A stretch of 9,405 nt of DNA from Clostridiales bacterium (GCA_003503945.1 DOCD01000173.1:1-9405), one strand, 5' to 3'. Counted from the first letter of the stretch, positions 1-8,173 are shown. The notes: generated from the letters alone by a model not told the origin. A program made the numbers and translations.

Positions 1-10
1 AATAATATTT

Positions 11-16
11 TATAAT
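11..16 (+). promoter_or_regulatory. Probable -10 box of the giant lipoprotein gene
   Basis: A perfect TATAAT sits in very AT-rich DNA and would start a transcript near base 22-24, giving a leader of about 50 nt. Its -35 box would lie upstream of the window, so the promoter cannot be confirmed. A second candidate, TATATT at 41-46, has no convincing -35 box 17 nt upstream. In DNA this AT-rich, TATAAT can occur by chance. Confidence 0.4.
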
Positions 17-61
17 ATGTATAAAATTATATTCGTTTTGTATATTTTTTAAAAACCGCAT

Positions 62-70
62 AAAGGAGGT
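62..70 (+). promoter_or_regulatory. Ribosome binding site of the giant lipoprotein gene
   Basis: AAAGGAGGT is a near-complete anti-Shine-Dalgarno match. Its AGGAGG core (64-69) lies 5 nt before the ATG at 75. It fixes the start codon, and the signal peptide begins directly at that codon. Confidence 0.85.
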
Positions 71-74
71 ATTT

Positions 75-161
75 ATGCAGAACCAAAAACGCTCTTTTAC
101 AATCCTTTCGCTCGTCCTCACGTTTTTATGCGCGCTGGTTTGCTTTACGATAACGGCGTGT
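75..161 (+). other. Lipoprotein signal peptide and lipidated cysteine
   Basis: Residues 1-28 have a short basic start (K5, R6), a hydrophobic stretch rich in Leu, Val and Phe, and the lipobox I26-T27-A28 before Cys29 (codon 159-161). This fits the lipobox used by Lgt and signal peptidase II. The acidic, proline-rich residues after Cys29 look like the usual flexible tether of a lipoprotein. Confidence 0.9.
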
Positions 162-3100
162 AAGCCGGACGAACCCGAAAAGACTGAGGGCCCCGAAACG
201 GGCGTATATTATTACGACGCGTCGGGTGAAGAATACCTTATCACGCTTAACAACGTGGATAAATTTGCGTTCGTCGTAAAAGGCGAAAACAAGTCGGGCA
301 CGTATACGCTTACCGACGGCAGACTCACGCTTTTGTTCAACGGTGAAGAAGCCGTTACGCTTGAAGCTACCATGAGTAAAGACGTAATTACGCTTACTTA
401 CGACGGCTCGGAAATGAGGTTTTTGAAAAAAATATATTATACCGTAACCTTCTCGACGGACGGCGGCAGCGCGGTCGACAGCGTGAAAGTTATAAACGGA
501 AAAACAGTTGCGCGCCCCGCCGACCCCGTGCGTGCGGGCAGCGTATTTATGGGCTGGTTCAAGGACGGCGAATTCAAAACCCCCTTTGCGTTCGGCTCGG
601 ATATAATCACTGCCGATACGACCGTTTACGCAAGGTGGGGGGATAAGGTTGTAGGACAGACCGAATACGACGTTTCGTTTGACCTCAACTATTCGGGCGC
701 CGTCAATCCCGAAAGCGTAAAAACAATAGGAGGCAAGGTGTACAATCTTCCCGTGCCCGCAAGAGAGGGTTATACTTTCGGCGGTTGGTGGATAAGCATG
801 TACAACAATGCCGCGCTTTTGTCATATCCGTATACCGAGAATACGTTGCTCGGTGAAAATACCACGCTTTTCGCATACTGGAAAACTTCTTCCTCGAAAA
901 TCCCCGCGGTTACCGTTTCGGCAAGCGAAATTTCATGGGAAGCGATTCTCGGCGTGGGAACCTATCACCTGAATATTAAACAGGTTTACGACGCCGACGG
1001 AAACGTGCTTGGCGAAGCGAATTCTGTTTTGTCCGAAGATTTGAGCGCGACAGTAAAGCAGTTTGATTTTTCCGCGTTGCCCGCGGGCGGCTACATAGTG
1101 TCGGTTGCGGCCGACAACGGCGACCCTTGCGAAAGGCTGTTTGTCAACAGGGCGCTTAAACGCGTTTCGGTTTTCGAAGTGGTCGACCCGTCGACGTTAA
1201 TTTTCAACAAGGTCGAAAACGCCGAAAACTACTCGATAACCGTCGAGTGCGGCAATCCTAACCACAATCATACCGATTTCAATCTTGGCAATTCCACCAC
1301 GTATAATTTCGCCAACTGCGCTATGCGCGAAGGCGGCATAAAGTTTGTTGTAAAGGCGTCCGCAAGCGGCTATTCCTCGTCGTATTCGGAGCAGTTCGTA
1401 TATGACAGGACGCTTGACAAAATCGACGGCGTAAGGTTTGACGAACAGACCGAAACGCTTTACTGGAACGCCGTTCCCAACGCGGGGCGTTACGTGGTTA
1501 CCGTTTCTTACGGTGAAAACGAAAAGGAAGTAATAAACGTTGGCAATAAAACGAGTTTCAGCGTCAAGCACTTCGCACCCGTGGACGGCGGGCTGAAAAT
1601 AAGCGTTTACCCCGCGACGAACGGGTACAACTCTTCCGAGCCCGTTGAATATGTTTACGTCAAAAAGACGCTTGCCGTGCCCGCGGATATACGCATAAAG
1701 GATATGACGTTAAGCTGGGAGGCGGTTAACGGAGCCACGGGCTATGAAATAAATATCGGAGGAGTGGTTCTTTCGACGACGGGCACAAGCTTCGATCTGA
1801 CCGATAACAGACTTTCCTGGACGGCTGAAAAATATTATACGCTTAGCGTCAGGGCAACGGGCGCCACGAACTCGCTTTGGAGCGACGAACAGGATATCCG
1901 TTACGTTGCAATGTTCTCGACGCTGTCTTACGGCGGCAGCGTTCTGTCGTGGGGGCACGTCGTGGGTGCGGATTATTATGAAGTAAAAATCAACGACGGT
2001 ACGCCTTTCGTTGTAGGCGACGGCACAAACTTTGCCGAGATTACTTTTACCGTTCCCGGCGAAAACGAACTTTTCGTGAGGTTTATCGACGGCGACGACG
2101 TATCGGGTTGGGTGAGCGTGAACGTGTTTGTTTACACCGTATCGCTTGACAGCCGCGGTGGCAGCGCGGTTGCCGACGTTTATAAAGCTATGGGCGATAA
2201 GATGAATCTGCCCGAGCCCGAAGCGGAGGGCGGTGATTTTGCAGGCTGGTACAACGTTCCCGGCGGCGCCGAAAGCAACGGTTCGCCCTACCTTGACGAT
2301 ATTTTCGTGGGCAACGGCGATTTGTATCTGTACGCTTATTACACCCCCAAAAAATATACGGTTTCGTTCGATACGGGCGTTGACGGTATCGCGTTAAACG
2401 ACAAAGAAGTTTTGTACAATAGGAATTTCCAGTTCGAGGTACCTTTCAATCCCGACGTTACAAAGACGTTCGGCGGTTGGTTCACTGCCGAAGACGGGGC
2501 GGGTGCACAACTTACCGACGAAAAGGGCAAAAGCCTTGCGGGCTGGCCTTTTGCGGAAAATACCACGCTGCACGCTTTCTGGCGGGATCTGGCGCTCAAT
2601 TACGAACTTACAAACGTTGGCAGTACGAGAGGCTATATGGTTACTGCGAGTGGTAGTTCGCTTGACCGTAGGGAGATAATCATTCCTCAAACTTACAGAG
2701 GCCTTCCCGTTATAGCGGTCGGACCCGACGCGTTTAAATATAACTCGGTTATTGAAGAGATAACTATACACAACACGATTATGGAAATAGGTATTTCCGC
2801 GTTCGACGGTTGCGAGGGCTTGCAGGCGGTCAATATAACCGAAGTCCCCGGCAATACAATGATAAGATATTATTCCGCCGACGGCGTGCTGTTCGATAAA
2901 GGCTCGTTTGATTCCCAGACGGACGGAAACGCTTCGATAATGTGCGTACCTATGTCTAAGGTCGGTACCTTTACGATTCCCGACGGGATAACGACAATAA
3001 CGGCAGGCGTTTTCAAAAACAGGAAAATTTCCACGGTCAATATTGCCGCTTCGGTAACCCATATCGGCGATAAAGCGTTTGAAAATTGCGTGAACCTTTC

Positions 3101-6100
3101 CGCAGTGAGTTTTATCGACGCAGATAAGGCCGGGTTGCCTTTGACTATAGCTTCAAAGGCTTTCGTCGGCTGTACCGCCCTTACCGAAATAACGCTTCCC
3201 AGGCGTCTTTCAAGTATTCAGCTTAAAAGATACGAATTAAAGAGCGAAACTGCGTCTATAGATGCATACGTTGATACCGATATAACAAAGGACAGTACGA
3301 CTGATTCCTTTGCGGGCTGTACTTCGCTTGTAAAAGTAAACGTCGCCGCGGGCGGCAGCAACTACGCGACGGAAGACGGCGTATTGATGGACGCAGCCAA
3401 AACCAAAATTCTTTACGTGCCCGCCGGCAGAAGCGGCAGCTATTCGGTGCCCGCCGGCATACAGTCGATTGAGGACGGAGCGTTTTTAAAAACTTCCATA
3501 GAAGAAGTCGAGCTGCCCGCGTGGGTCACGGAAGTAGGCGAATGTGCGTTCTATAACTGCGATAAGCTCGTTTCCGTCAGCTTCACTTCGAGCGGCGGGC
3601 GTGCGATAACGATAGGTAAATACGCGTTCAGGCAGTGCACTGCGCTTGCGGAGCTCACTTTCGACGACGGCATAAACGTGCAGACGATACAAAGAGGCGC
3701 TTTCCTCGATTGTTCCGCGCTGACGGAGGTAACTCTTCCCGCGGCGTTGACCCTTATCGACGATTACGCTTTCCGCAATTGCTCCTCGCTTGTCAGTATG
3801 ACGATAACCGACGCCGGCTCGGATAATTTGCTTACTTTCGGCAAGGAGATTGTGGGCAACTGCTCGAAGCTTAAAAGCTTCTACGTTCCCAGACAAGCAA
3901 TAAACTTCCCCTCGTTTTCGGGCAATGGTGCGCTTACCGATATAACTATAAGCGATAAGAACCCCAACTTTGCGGGCGGATCCGCAACCGATATCGTGTA
4001 CGATAAAACGGGTACGAAATTATTGCTTTATCCGCTTTTGGGTGAACCCGAATTTGTCGTACCCGAAAACGTGACCGAAATAGGCGAGAATGCTTTTAAA
4101 GGCAGGTCGATACAAAAAATAACCATAGGCAAAAACGTGACGAAGATAGGCGAGGGGGCTTTCTCGGGCTGTCTTGACCTTGAAGAAGTTATATTCGAAG
4201 CGGGCACGGCAAACCTTACGATAGGCGCAAACGCATTTGAAAAATGCCCGTCGCTTTCAAGCTTCACGGTTCCTGCGCGCACTACTTCGATAGGCGCCTC
4301 GGCGTTCTCGTTACAGTATAAAGATAACAAGGATAACTTAAAGTATTACGCTACGGGTTTTGAAAGCATTACCTTCGAAGACGGTATAAAGCTTACGTCT
4401 TTAAGCGACGGCTTGTTTATCGGAGCGCACTTTACTTCGATAACGATTCCCGCTTCTGTCACCGTAATAGGCGACAACGTGTTCTATAATACGGATATAA
4501 TTACCGTTAATTTTGCCGACGGTTGCAAACTTAAAACTATCGGCGGCGGCGCTTTCCAAAACACCGGTTTAACCGAAATAACCATTCCCAAAACGGTTAC
4601 GGAAATATATCCTTACGCTTTCTCCGGTTGTTCAAACCTTGCAAGCGTTGAGTTCGAGGCGGGCGGCACGGAAGATTTGAATCTCGATATGATGTACGTC
4701 GACCCCGAAGGCGGTTTCTCTACGACTACGGGTAACGTGTTCTATGGGTGCACTTCGCTTATCGAAATCAATCTTCCCGCACGAACGGTCGCTCTCGGAG
4801 AGGGGACCTTCGCCAGATGCTCCAAGCTTAAAACGGTTACGTTTACGGGCACCGGCGAGGAAAGCAGATTAAAATACATAGGAGAAAAGGCGTTCCAAAG
4901 CTCCGCTATCGAGCAAATCGTACTGCCCAAATCCTTAAACAATCAACCTCGGATTAATTTTGCATCGGATTACGGTCTCGAACCGTATTACGTGCTTGCT
5001 GTAGGTGAAAGGGCGTTCTTATACTGCGATAAGCTTCAAAAAGTCGAGTTCGAAGCGGGCGGAACGGGCAAAGTTACGCTGGGCGACGGTGTGTTCTACG
5101 AGTGCAAAGCGCTTACAGAGGTCATTTATCCCGCGACTCTTTCCGAGTACGAGGTGGACGGCGGCGACAATATCCCCGTTTTCGGAGAGGATTTGTACTG
5201 GCTTTGCGCAAAACTTGCTTGCATTACGGTAGAGGAAGGAAACGCATATTATGCGTCGTACGACGGAGTGCTTTACAAAGCCGACTTCACGGAATTAGTG
5301 AAATGCCCCGAAGCGAAATCCGGCACGCTCGACTTGCACGACAGCGTAACCAAGATAGGCAAGTATTCGCTTGAAGATTGCAGCCTTATAACCACGCTTA
5401 AAATTCCCGCGGCGTTCCCCGATTTCAGCAGCGCTATGTTCGAAGATCTGACGGGTCTTACCACGCTTGAAATAAAGGGCGACAGCGATATTTACCAAAC
5501 CTACGGCGGCGCGCTTTTCAATAAGGATCTGACTACCCTTTACAGCGTACCCGTAAACAGAACCGAAGCTTTCGAAATACCCTCGTCGGTAACAACGATT
5601 GCTACGGGCGCGTTCAAGGGCAGCAAGATATCTTCGCTTACCTTTGCCGCCGGCGACGCAGACCTTACAATCGAGGCAAGCGCTTTTGAGGGTTCGTCTA
5701 TAACGTCGGTAGCATTGCCCGCAAGGCTCGTTTCCCTCGGTGAAAGGGCGTTTATGTCAAGCAAATCGCTTACAACGCTCACCTTTGCCGATGGTTGCAA
5801 GCTTACCGCAATACCTAACTTCGCCTTCGCGGAGTGCAGTGCGCTAACCGCAATCCGTATACCCGCAGGGGTAACGGGGCTTCCCGCGGCTAAGGCGGTG
5901 GAGGTGCCCGACTGGATAGGAACCAAAACCGAGTATTACAGCGCATTCAGTAAATGTACTTCGCTTCAGAGCGTCACATTCGAAAACGGTTCCGTCCTCG
6001 AAAAAATCGGTGAAAAGTGTTTCTATGACCTTTCCGCTCTCGAAACGGTCGAAATTCCTTCGACGGTGACGGAAATAGGCGCGTCTGCGTTTGAAAAAAG

Positions 6101-8036
6101 CGGACTCAGAACGGTAGTCATACCCGCAGGCGTTGCAAAGATTGCACCCAGAACATTCTATTATACCAGAAATCTTGCGGGCGTTACGTTTGCAAACGGC
6201 AGCATCTGTAACGAAATAGGCGCAGAGGCGTTCTATTATAGCACGTTGACCGAATTCATAGTTCCTTCAGAGGTTGTTACCATTGCGGATTCCGCATTTT
6301 CGTCCTGCTATACGCTCGCTTCGGTTACTTTTGCCGGCAGCAAGGTGGCGACGATAGGGGTCAAGGCGTTCACAAGCTCGGGGCTTAAACAGTTTACCTT
6401 CCCCTCGGGCGTAACCGTTGTATCGGAGCAGATGTTTTCTCATTGTTCCGAGCTCGAATCGGTGACATTTAATAACGCGATTACGAAAATCGATGAAATG
6501 GCGTTTTATAATTGTACGAAGCTTACTGTAATCGATTTGCCCGGCAGCTTAACCGCTATGGAAGAGCTCTGCCTCGGTAAGACGGGTATTACAGAATTTA
6601 TTCTTCCTGCAAAGGTAAATAAAATATCCAACCGTATGTTTGAGAATTGTGCTTCTCTCACGAGCGTCAAGCTCCATAACTCGCTCGTATCGATAGGTGC
6701 AGGTGCATTCGACGGCTGCAAGAGCCTTATGTCGCTCGATCTGCCTTCTAATGTAACGCAGATAGGAGACGGCGCGTTCTCCGGTTCGGGCATAGAAAAT
6801 CTGACAATAGCTTCCAACAATACGGCTTTCAAAATTAAAGACGGAGTGCTCTTTGATAAGACAGAAACTACAATCGTTTGCGTTACCCCCGCAAAAACGG
6901 GCTCGTATACTATCCCTAATAACGTAACGGTCGCGCGGAACGCGTTCAAAGGCTCTATGCTTACCGAGGTTATCGTCGGCAGCGGCGTAAAAATAGGGCA
7001 GTATGCGTTCAACGGTTCAAATATAAGTAAACTCGTCATAGGCGACGGGGTGACCATAGATATGTGGGCGTTCGCTTCATGCAGACAGCTCGAAACTATC
7101 GATTTCGACCAATACGCGACAAGTGCAAGTATTGCTATAAAGGCGTTTGAAAACTGTACTAAGTTGCAGAAGCTCGAAATCAATAAGCCCTGGCTAAAAT
7201 TGACGATAGTAAGCGGCGAAGTTGAAGGAGCGTTTTCCGGTTGCAGTTCGCTTACTTCGATTGATATAACCTGCTCCGAGCTCACCGTTGGATACAAGAC
7301 TTTCGATGGCAGTTCGCTGACTTCTGTCAAAGTCAATGCAAATAAGGTTGTATTTGATAATAAGTCTTTCTATAACCTTCCGTCCATTCAGACGATTGAT
7401 ATCACGGGCAAACAGTCGGTGGAAATCGGAGAAATGGCATTCGAAGTCGATTACGATTCCGATACGGCTGCGCTTCAAAGCATTATAGTTACTTCTCCCG
7501 CAATTACGGTCAACGGAAGTGCGTTCAGGTACAATACCAACCTCAAAACGGTTGATTTTAATGCGGTTGACAGCATAAAAATAGGCAATTACGCTTTCTC
7601 GGGGTGCTTATCGCTTCAACAGGTTTCGTTCGTCGCGACCGGCGATACTTCCGTAGCGGAATTCGGAAGAGAAGTTTTCTATTCTGATAAGGGTGCTTAC
7701 CTTAAAGACGAAAACGGCGATTACATTATGGACGACAAATATAACTTTGTTTACGACGATACCTATTACAGCTGCAAAAAACTTACCGACGTTGAAATTT
7801 CGGCATCGGATATAAAACTCGGTTACTATATGTTCAATTACTGTACTTCGATTAAAGAATTCGTTATAACAGACGCGTATTCGTACGTTAACCTAGGCGC
7901 GTTCGGACACTGGACGGGCGAGCAGAAGATTTTGATAACCAAAACCGCTGCGGAAGTCGCTAACTCCGGTTGGGACGAAAACTGGCGGGAGGATTGCGAA
8001 GCGGAAATCGAGTTCGGGTACGTCCCCGAAGCATAA
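75..8036 (+). CDS. Giant BspA-like leucine-rich repeat surface lipoprotein (2653 aa)
   Basis: This is a very large exported lipoprotein. Residues 1-28 are a signal peptide with KR at 5-6, a hydrophobic core and the lipobox I-T-A-C; Cys29 is the predicted lipidation site. Residues about 40-120 form a beta-rich domain I cannot name. InlB B-repeats lie at about 121-188 and 197-269, five Fn3-like domains at about 276-686, and two more InlB repeats at about 687-756 and 761-836. From about 841 to 2610 run some 58 LRR_5 (BspA-like) units with the pattern AF-x-x-C-x-x-L-x-x-V-x-x-P-x-x-V-x-x-IG. A Trp-rich C-terminal cap follows. There is no LPXTG, dockerin, SLH or catalytic motif, so anchoring is by the N-terminal lipid. 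BspA-family proteins act as adhesins or ligand-binding surface proteins; the ligand here is unknown. The frame is open throughout and the gene appears intact. It sits between its own leader and a terminator, so it is probably monocistronic. Confidence 0.93.
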   Translation: MQNQKRSFTILSLVLTFLCALVCFTITACKPDEPEKTEGPETGVYYYDASGEEYLITLNNVDKFAFVVKGENKSGTYTLTDGRLTLLFNGEEAVTLEATMSKDVITLTYDGSEMRFLKKIYYTVTFSTDGGSAVDSVKVINGKTVARPADPVRAGSVFMGWFKDGEFKTPFAFGSDIITADTTVYARWGDKVVGQTEYDVSFDLNYSGAVNPESVKTIGGKVYNLPVPAREGYTFGGWWISMYNNAALLSYPYTENTLLGENTTLFAYWKTSSSKIPAVTVSASEISWEAILGVGTYHLNIKQVYDADGNVLGEANSVLSEDLSATVKQFDFSALPAGGYIVSVAADNGDPCERLFVNRALKRVSVFEVVDPSTLIFNKVENAENYSITVECGNPNHNHTDFNLGNSTTYNFANCAMREGGIKFVVKASASGYSSSYSEQFVYDRTLDKIDGVRFDEQTETLYWNAVPNAGRYVVTVSYGENEKEVINVGNKTSFSVKHFAPVDGGLKISVYPATNGYNSSEPVEYVYVKKTLAVPADIRIKDMTLSWEAVNGATGYEINIGGVVLSTTGTSFDLTDNRLSWTAEKYYTLSVRATGATNSLWSDEQDIRYVAMFSTLSYGGSVLSWGHVVGADYYEVKINDGTPFVVGDGTNFAEITFTVPGENELFVRFIDGDDVSGWVSVNVFVYTVSLDSRGGSAVADVYKAMGDKMNLPEPEAEGGDFAGWYNVPGGAESNGSPYLDDIFVGNGDLYLYAYYTPKKYTVSFDTGVDGIALNDKEVLYNRNFQFEVPFNPDVTKTFGGWFTAEDGAGAQLTDEKGKSLAGWPFAENTTLHAFWRDLALNYELTNVGSTRGYMVTASGSSLDRREIIIPQTYRGLPVIAVGPDAFKYNSVIEEITIHNTIMEIGISAFDGCEGLQAVNITEVPGNTMIRYYSADGVLFDKGSFDSQTDGNASIMCVPMSKVGTFTIPDGITTITAGVFKNRKISTVNIAASVTHIGDKAFENCVNLSAVSFIDADKAGLPLTIASKAFVGCTALTEITLPRRLSSIQLKRYELKSETASIDAYVDTDITKDSTTDSFAGCTSLVKVNVAAGGSNYATEDGVLMDAAKTKILYVPAGRSGSYSVPAGIQSIEDGAFLKTSIEEVELPAWVTEVGECAFYNCDKLVSVSFTSSGGRAITIGKYAFRQCTALAELTFDDGINVQTIQRGAFLDCSALTEVTLPAALTLIDDYAFRNCSSLVSMTITDAGSDNLLTFGKEIVGNCSKLKSFYVPRQAINFPSFSGNGALTDITISDKNPNFAGGSATDIVYDKTGTKLLLYPLLGEPEFVVPENVTEIGENAFKGRSIQKITIGKNVTKIGEGAFSGCLDLEEVIFEAGTANLTIGANAFEKCPSLSSFTVPARTTSIGASAFSLQYKDNKDNLKYYATGFESITFEDGIKLTSLSDGLFIGAHFTSITIPASVTVIGDNVFYNTDIITVNFADGCKLKTIGGGAFQNTGLTEITIPKTVTEIYPYAFSGCSNLASVEFEAGGTEDLNLDMMYVDPEGGFSTTTGNVFYGCTSLIEINLPARTVALGEGTFARCSKLKTVTFTGTGEESRLKYIGEKAFQSSAIEQIVLPKSLNNQPRINFASDYGLEPYYVLAVGERAFLYCDKLQKVEFEAGGTGKVTLGDGVFYECKALTEVIYPATLSEYEVDGGDNIPVFGEDLYWLCAKLACITVEEGNAYYASYDGVLYKADFTELVKCPEAKSGTLDLHDSVTKIGKYSLEDCSLITTLKIPAAFPDFSSAMFEDLTGLTTLEIKGDSDIYQTYGGALFNKDLTTLYSVPVNRTEAFEIPSSVTTIATGAFKGSKISSLTFAAGDADLTIEASAFEGSSITSVALPARLVSLGERAFMSSKSLTTLTFADGCKLTAIPNFAFAECSALTAIRIPAGVTGLPAAKAVEVPDWIGTKTEYYSAFSKCTSLQSVTFENGSVLEKIGEKCFYDLSALETVEIPSTVTEIGASAFEKSGLRTVVIPAGVAKIAPRTFYYTRNLAGVTFANGSICNEIGAEAFYYSTLTEFIVPSEVVTIADSAFSSCYTLASVTFAGSKVATIGVKAFTSSGLKQFTFPSGVTVVSEQMFSHCSELESVTFNNAITKIDEMAFYNCTKLTVIDLPGSLTAMEELCLGKTGITEFILPAKVNKISNRMFENCASLTSVKLHNSLVSIGAGAFDGCKSLMSLDLPSNVTQIGDGAFSGSGIENLTIASNNTAFKIKDGVLFDKTETTIVCVTPAKTGSYTIPNNVTVARNAFKGSMLTEVIVGSGVKIGQYAFNGSNISKLVIGDGVTIDMWAFASCRQLETIDFDQYATSASIAIKAFENCTKLQKLEINKPWLKLTIVSGEVEGAFSGCSSLTSIDITCSELTVGYKTFDGSSLTSVKVNANKVVFDNKSFYNLPSIQTIDITGKQSVEIGEMAFEVDYDSDTAALQSIIVTSPAITVNGSAFRYNTNLKTVDFNAVDSIKIGNYAFSGCLSLQQVSFVATGDTSVAEFGREVFYSDKGAYLKDENGDYIMDDKYNFVYDDTYYSCKKLTDVEISASDIKLGYYMFNYCTSIKEFVITDAYSYVNLGAFGHWTGEQKILITKTAAEVANSGWDENWREDCEAEIEFGYVPEA
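435..881 (+). repeat. InlB B-repeats 1 and 2 (Listeria-Bacteroides repeat)
   Basis: Two protein repeats of about 70 residues (about 121-188 and 197-269) show the family's marks: a starting Y-x-V-x-F strand, a central GW (FMGW and FGGW) and an ending aromatic strand (YARW and FAYW). This beta-grasp-like fold is a common stalk or binding module of Firmicute surface proteins. The two copies differ clearly from each other, so they are not a recent duplication. Confidence 0.88.
900..2132 (+). repeat. Five Fn3-like beta-sandwich domains
   Basis: Residues 276-686 divide into about five units of 75-90 residues, roughly 276-359, 360-446, 447-532, 533-611 and 612-686. Each carries a W-or-F-then-small-then-Y pattern typical of bacterial Fn3-like domains, for example LSWEAVNGATGYEINIGG in unit 4, LYWNAVPNAGRYVVTV in unit 3 and LSWGHVVGADYYEVKI in unit 5. 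Unit 2 is the most divergent and has an odd His/Asn-rich loop (NPNHNH). The exact fold is inferred from the pattern, and the boundaries are approximate. Confidence 0.65.
2133..2582 (+). repeat. InlB B-repeats 3 and 4
   Basis: A second pair of InlB-type repeats (residues about 687-756 and 761-836) lies between the Fn3-like block and the LRR domain. Repeat 3 has FAGWY and ends YAYY. Repeat 4 has FGGWF and ends FW. Repeat 4 carries extra residues after its GW motif, including a second GW (AGWPF). The protein therefore has matching InlB pairs on both sides of the Fn3-like block. Confidence 0.85.
2595..8033 (+). repeat. BspA-like LRR_5 repeat array, about 58 units
   Basis: Residues 841-2653 are built from leucine-rich units of mostly 22-26 residues with the frame AF-x-x-C/S-x-x-L/I-x-x-I/V-x-x-P-x-x-V-x-x-IG. 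Short units (S-x-I type, as in AFKGSSI-like stretches) alternate irregularly with longer ones that insert an acidic-glycine strand before the IG. I counted about 58 by eye; some irregular units (near 3200-3300, 4690-4730 and 7690-7770) contain insertions. Corresponding units differ widely in DNA sequence, so this is an old, diversified array. It ends in a Trp-rich cap at about residues 2609-2653. Confidence 0.9.
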
Positions 8037-8071
8037 ACCGAAAACTTTATAGTTTAACAATATTTGTAACA

Positions 8072-8128
8072 TAATAACAGTCGGCGGTTAAGTCGGCTGT
8101 TATTACAGTTTTACGCCGCTGTTTTTTT
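8072..8128 (+). terminator. Rho-independent terminator region with two alternative stems
   Basis: A 14-bp stem (8072-8085 with 8092-8105, two G-U pairs, loop GGTTAA) begins 35 nt after the stop codon. It is not directly followed by T residues. The 5' arm can instead pair as AACAG-T-CGGCG (8076-8086, one bulged T) with CGCCGCTGTT (8114-8123), and this stem runs straight into seven T residues (8122-8128). The second fold is the classic terminator shape. Either way the element should end the lipoprotein transcript. Confidence 0.75.
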
Positions 8129-8144
8129 ATGGAAATATAAAAAT

Positions 8145-8173
8145 TTCACAATAATTTAGGTGACAAATATAAT
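8145..8173 (+). promoter_or_regulatory. Upstream promoter of the membrane-protein unit
   Basis: TTCACA (8145-8150, one mismatch to TTGACA) is followed after 17 nt by a perfect TATAAT (8168-8173). This is a good match to a housekeeping sigma-A promoter, with expected transcription start near 8179-8181. It overlaps a second promoter just downstream. Confidence 0.6.

Noticed and set aside
2394..3062. 222-codon open frame on the minus strand
   Set aside because: It is antisense to the InlB/LRR junction and has Arg/Tyr-rich shadow composition with no family resemblance. Long shadow frames are expected opposite TCN/TTA-poor genes.
6506..7336. 276-codon open frame on the minus strand inside the LRR gene
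   Set aside because: It lies antisense to conserved LRR codons, its composition is that of the complement of repeated Ile/Glu/Thr codons, and it has no recognisable domain. The plus-strand frame is clearly the real one.
2595..8033. Repetitive DNA considered as a CRISPR array or tandem satellite
   Set aside because: Periodicity is about 66-78 nt but in coding phase, without identical repeats or unique spacers. The LRR protein repeat explains it fully.
75..8036. Sortase-anchored or enzyme-bearing surface protein
   Set aside because: There is no LPXTG-like motif, C-terminal hydrophobic segment, dockerin, SLH or recognisable catalytic signature. The lipobox accounts for the anchoring.
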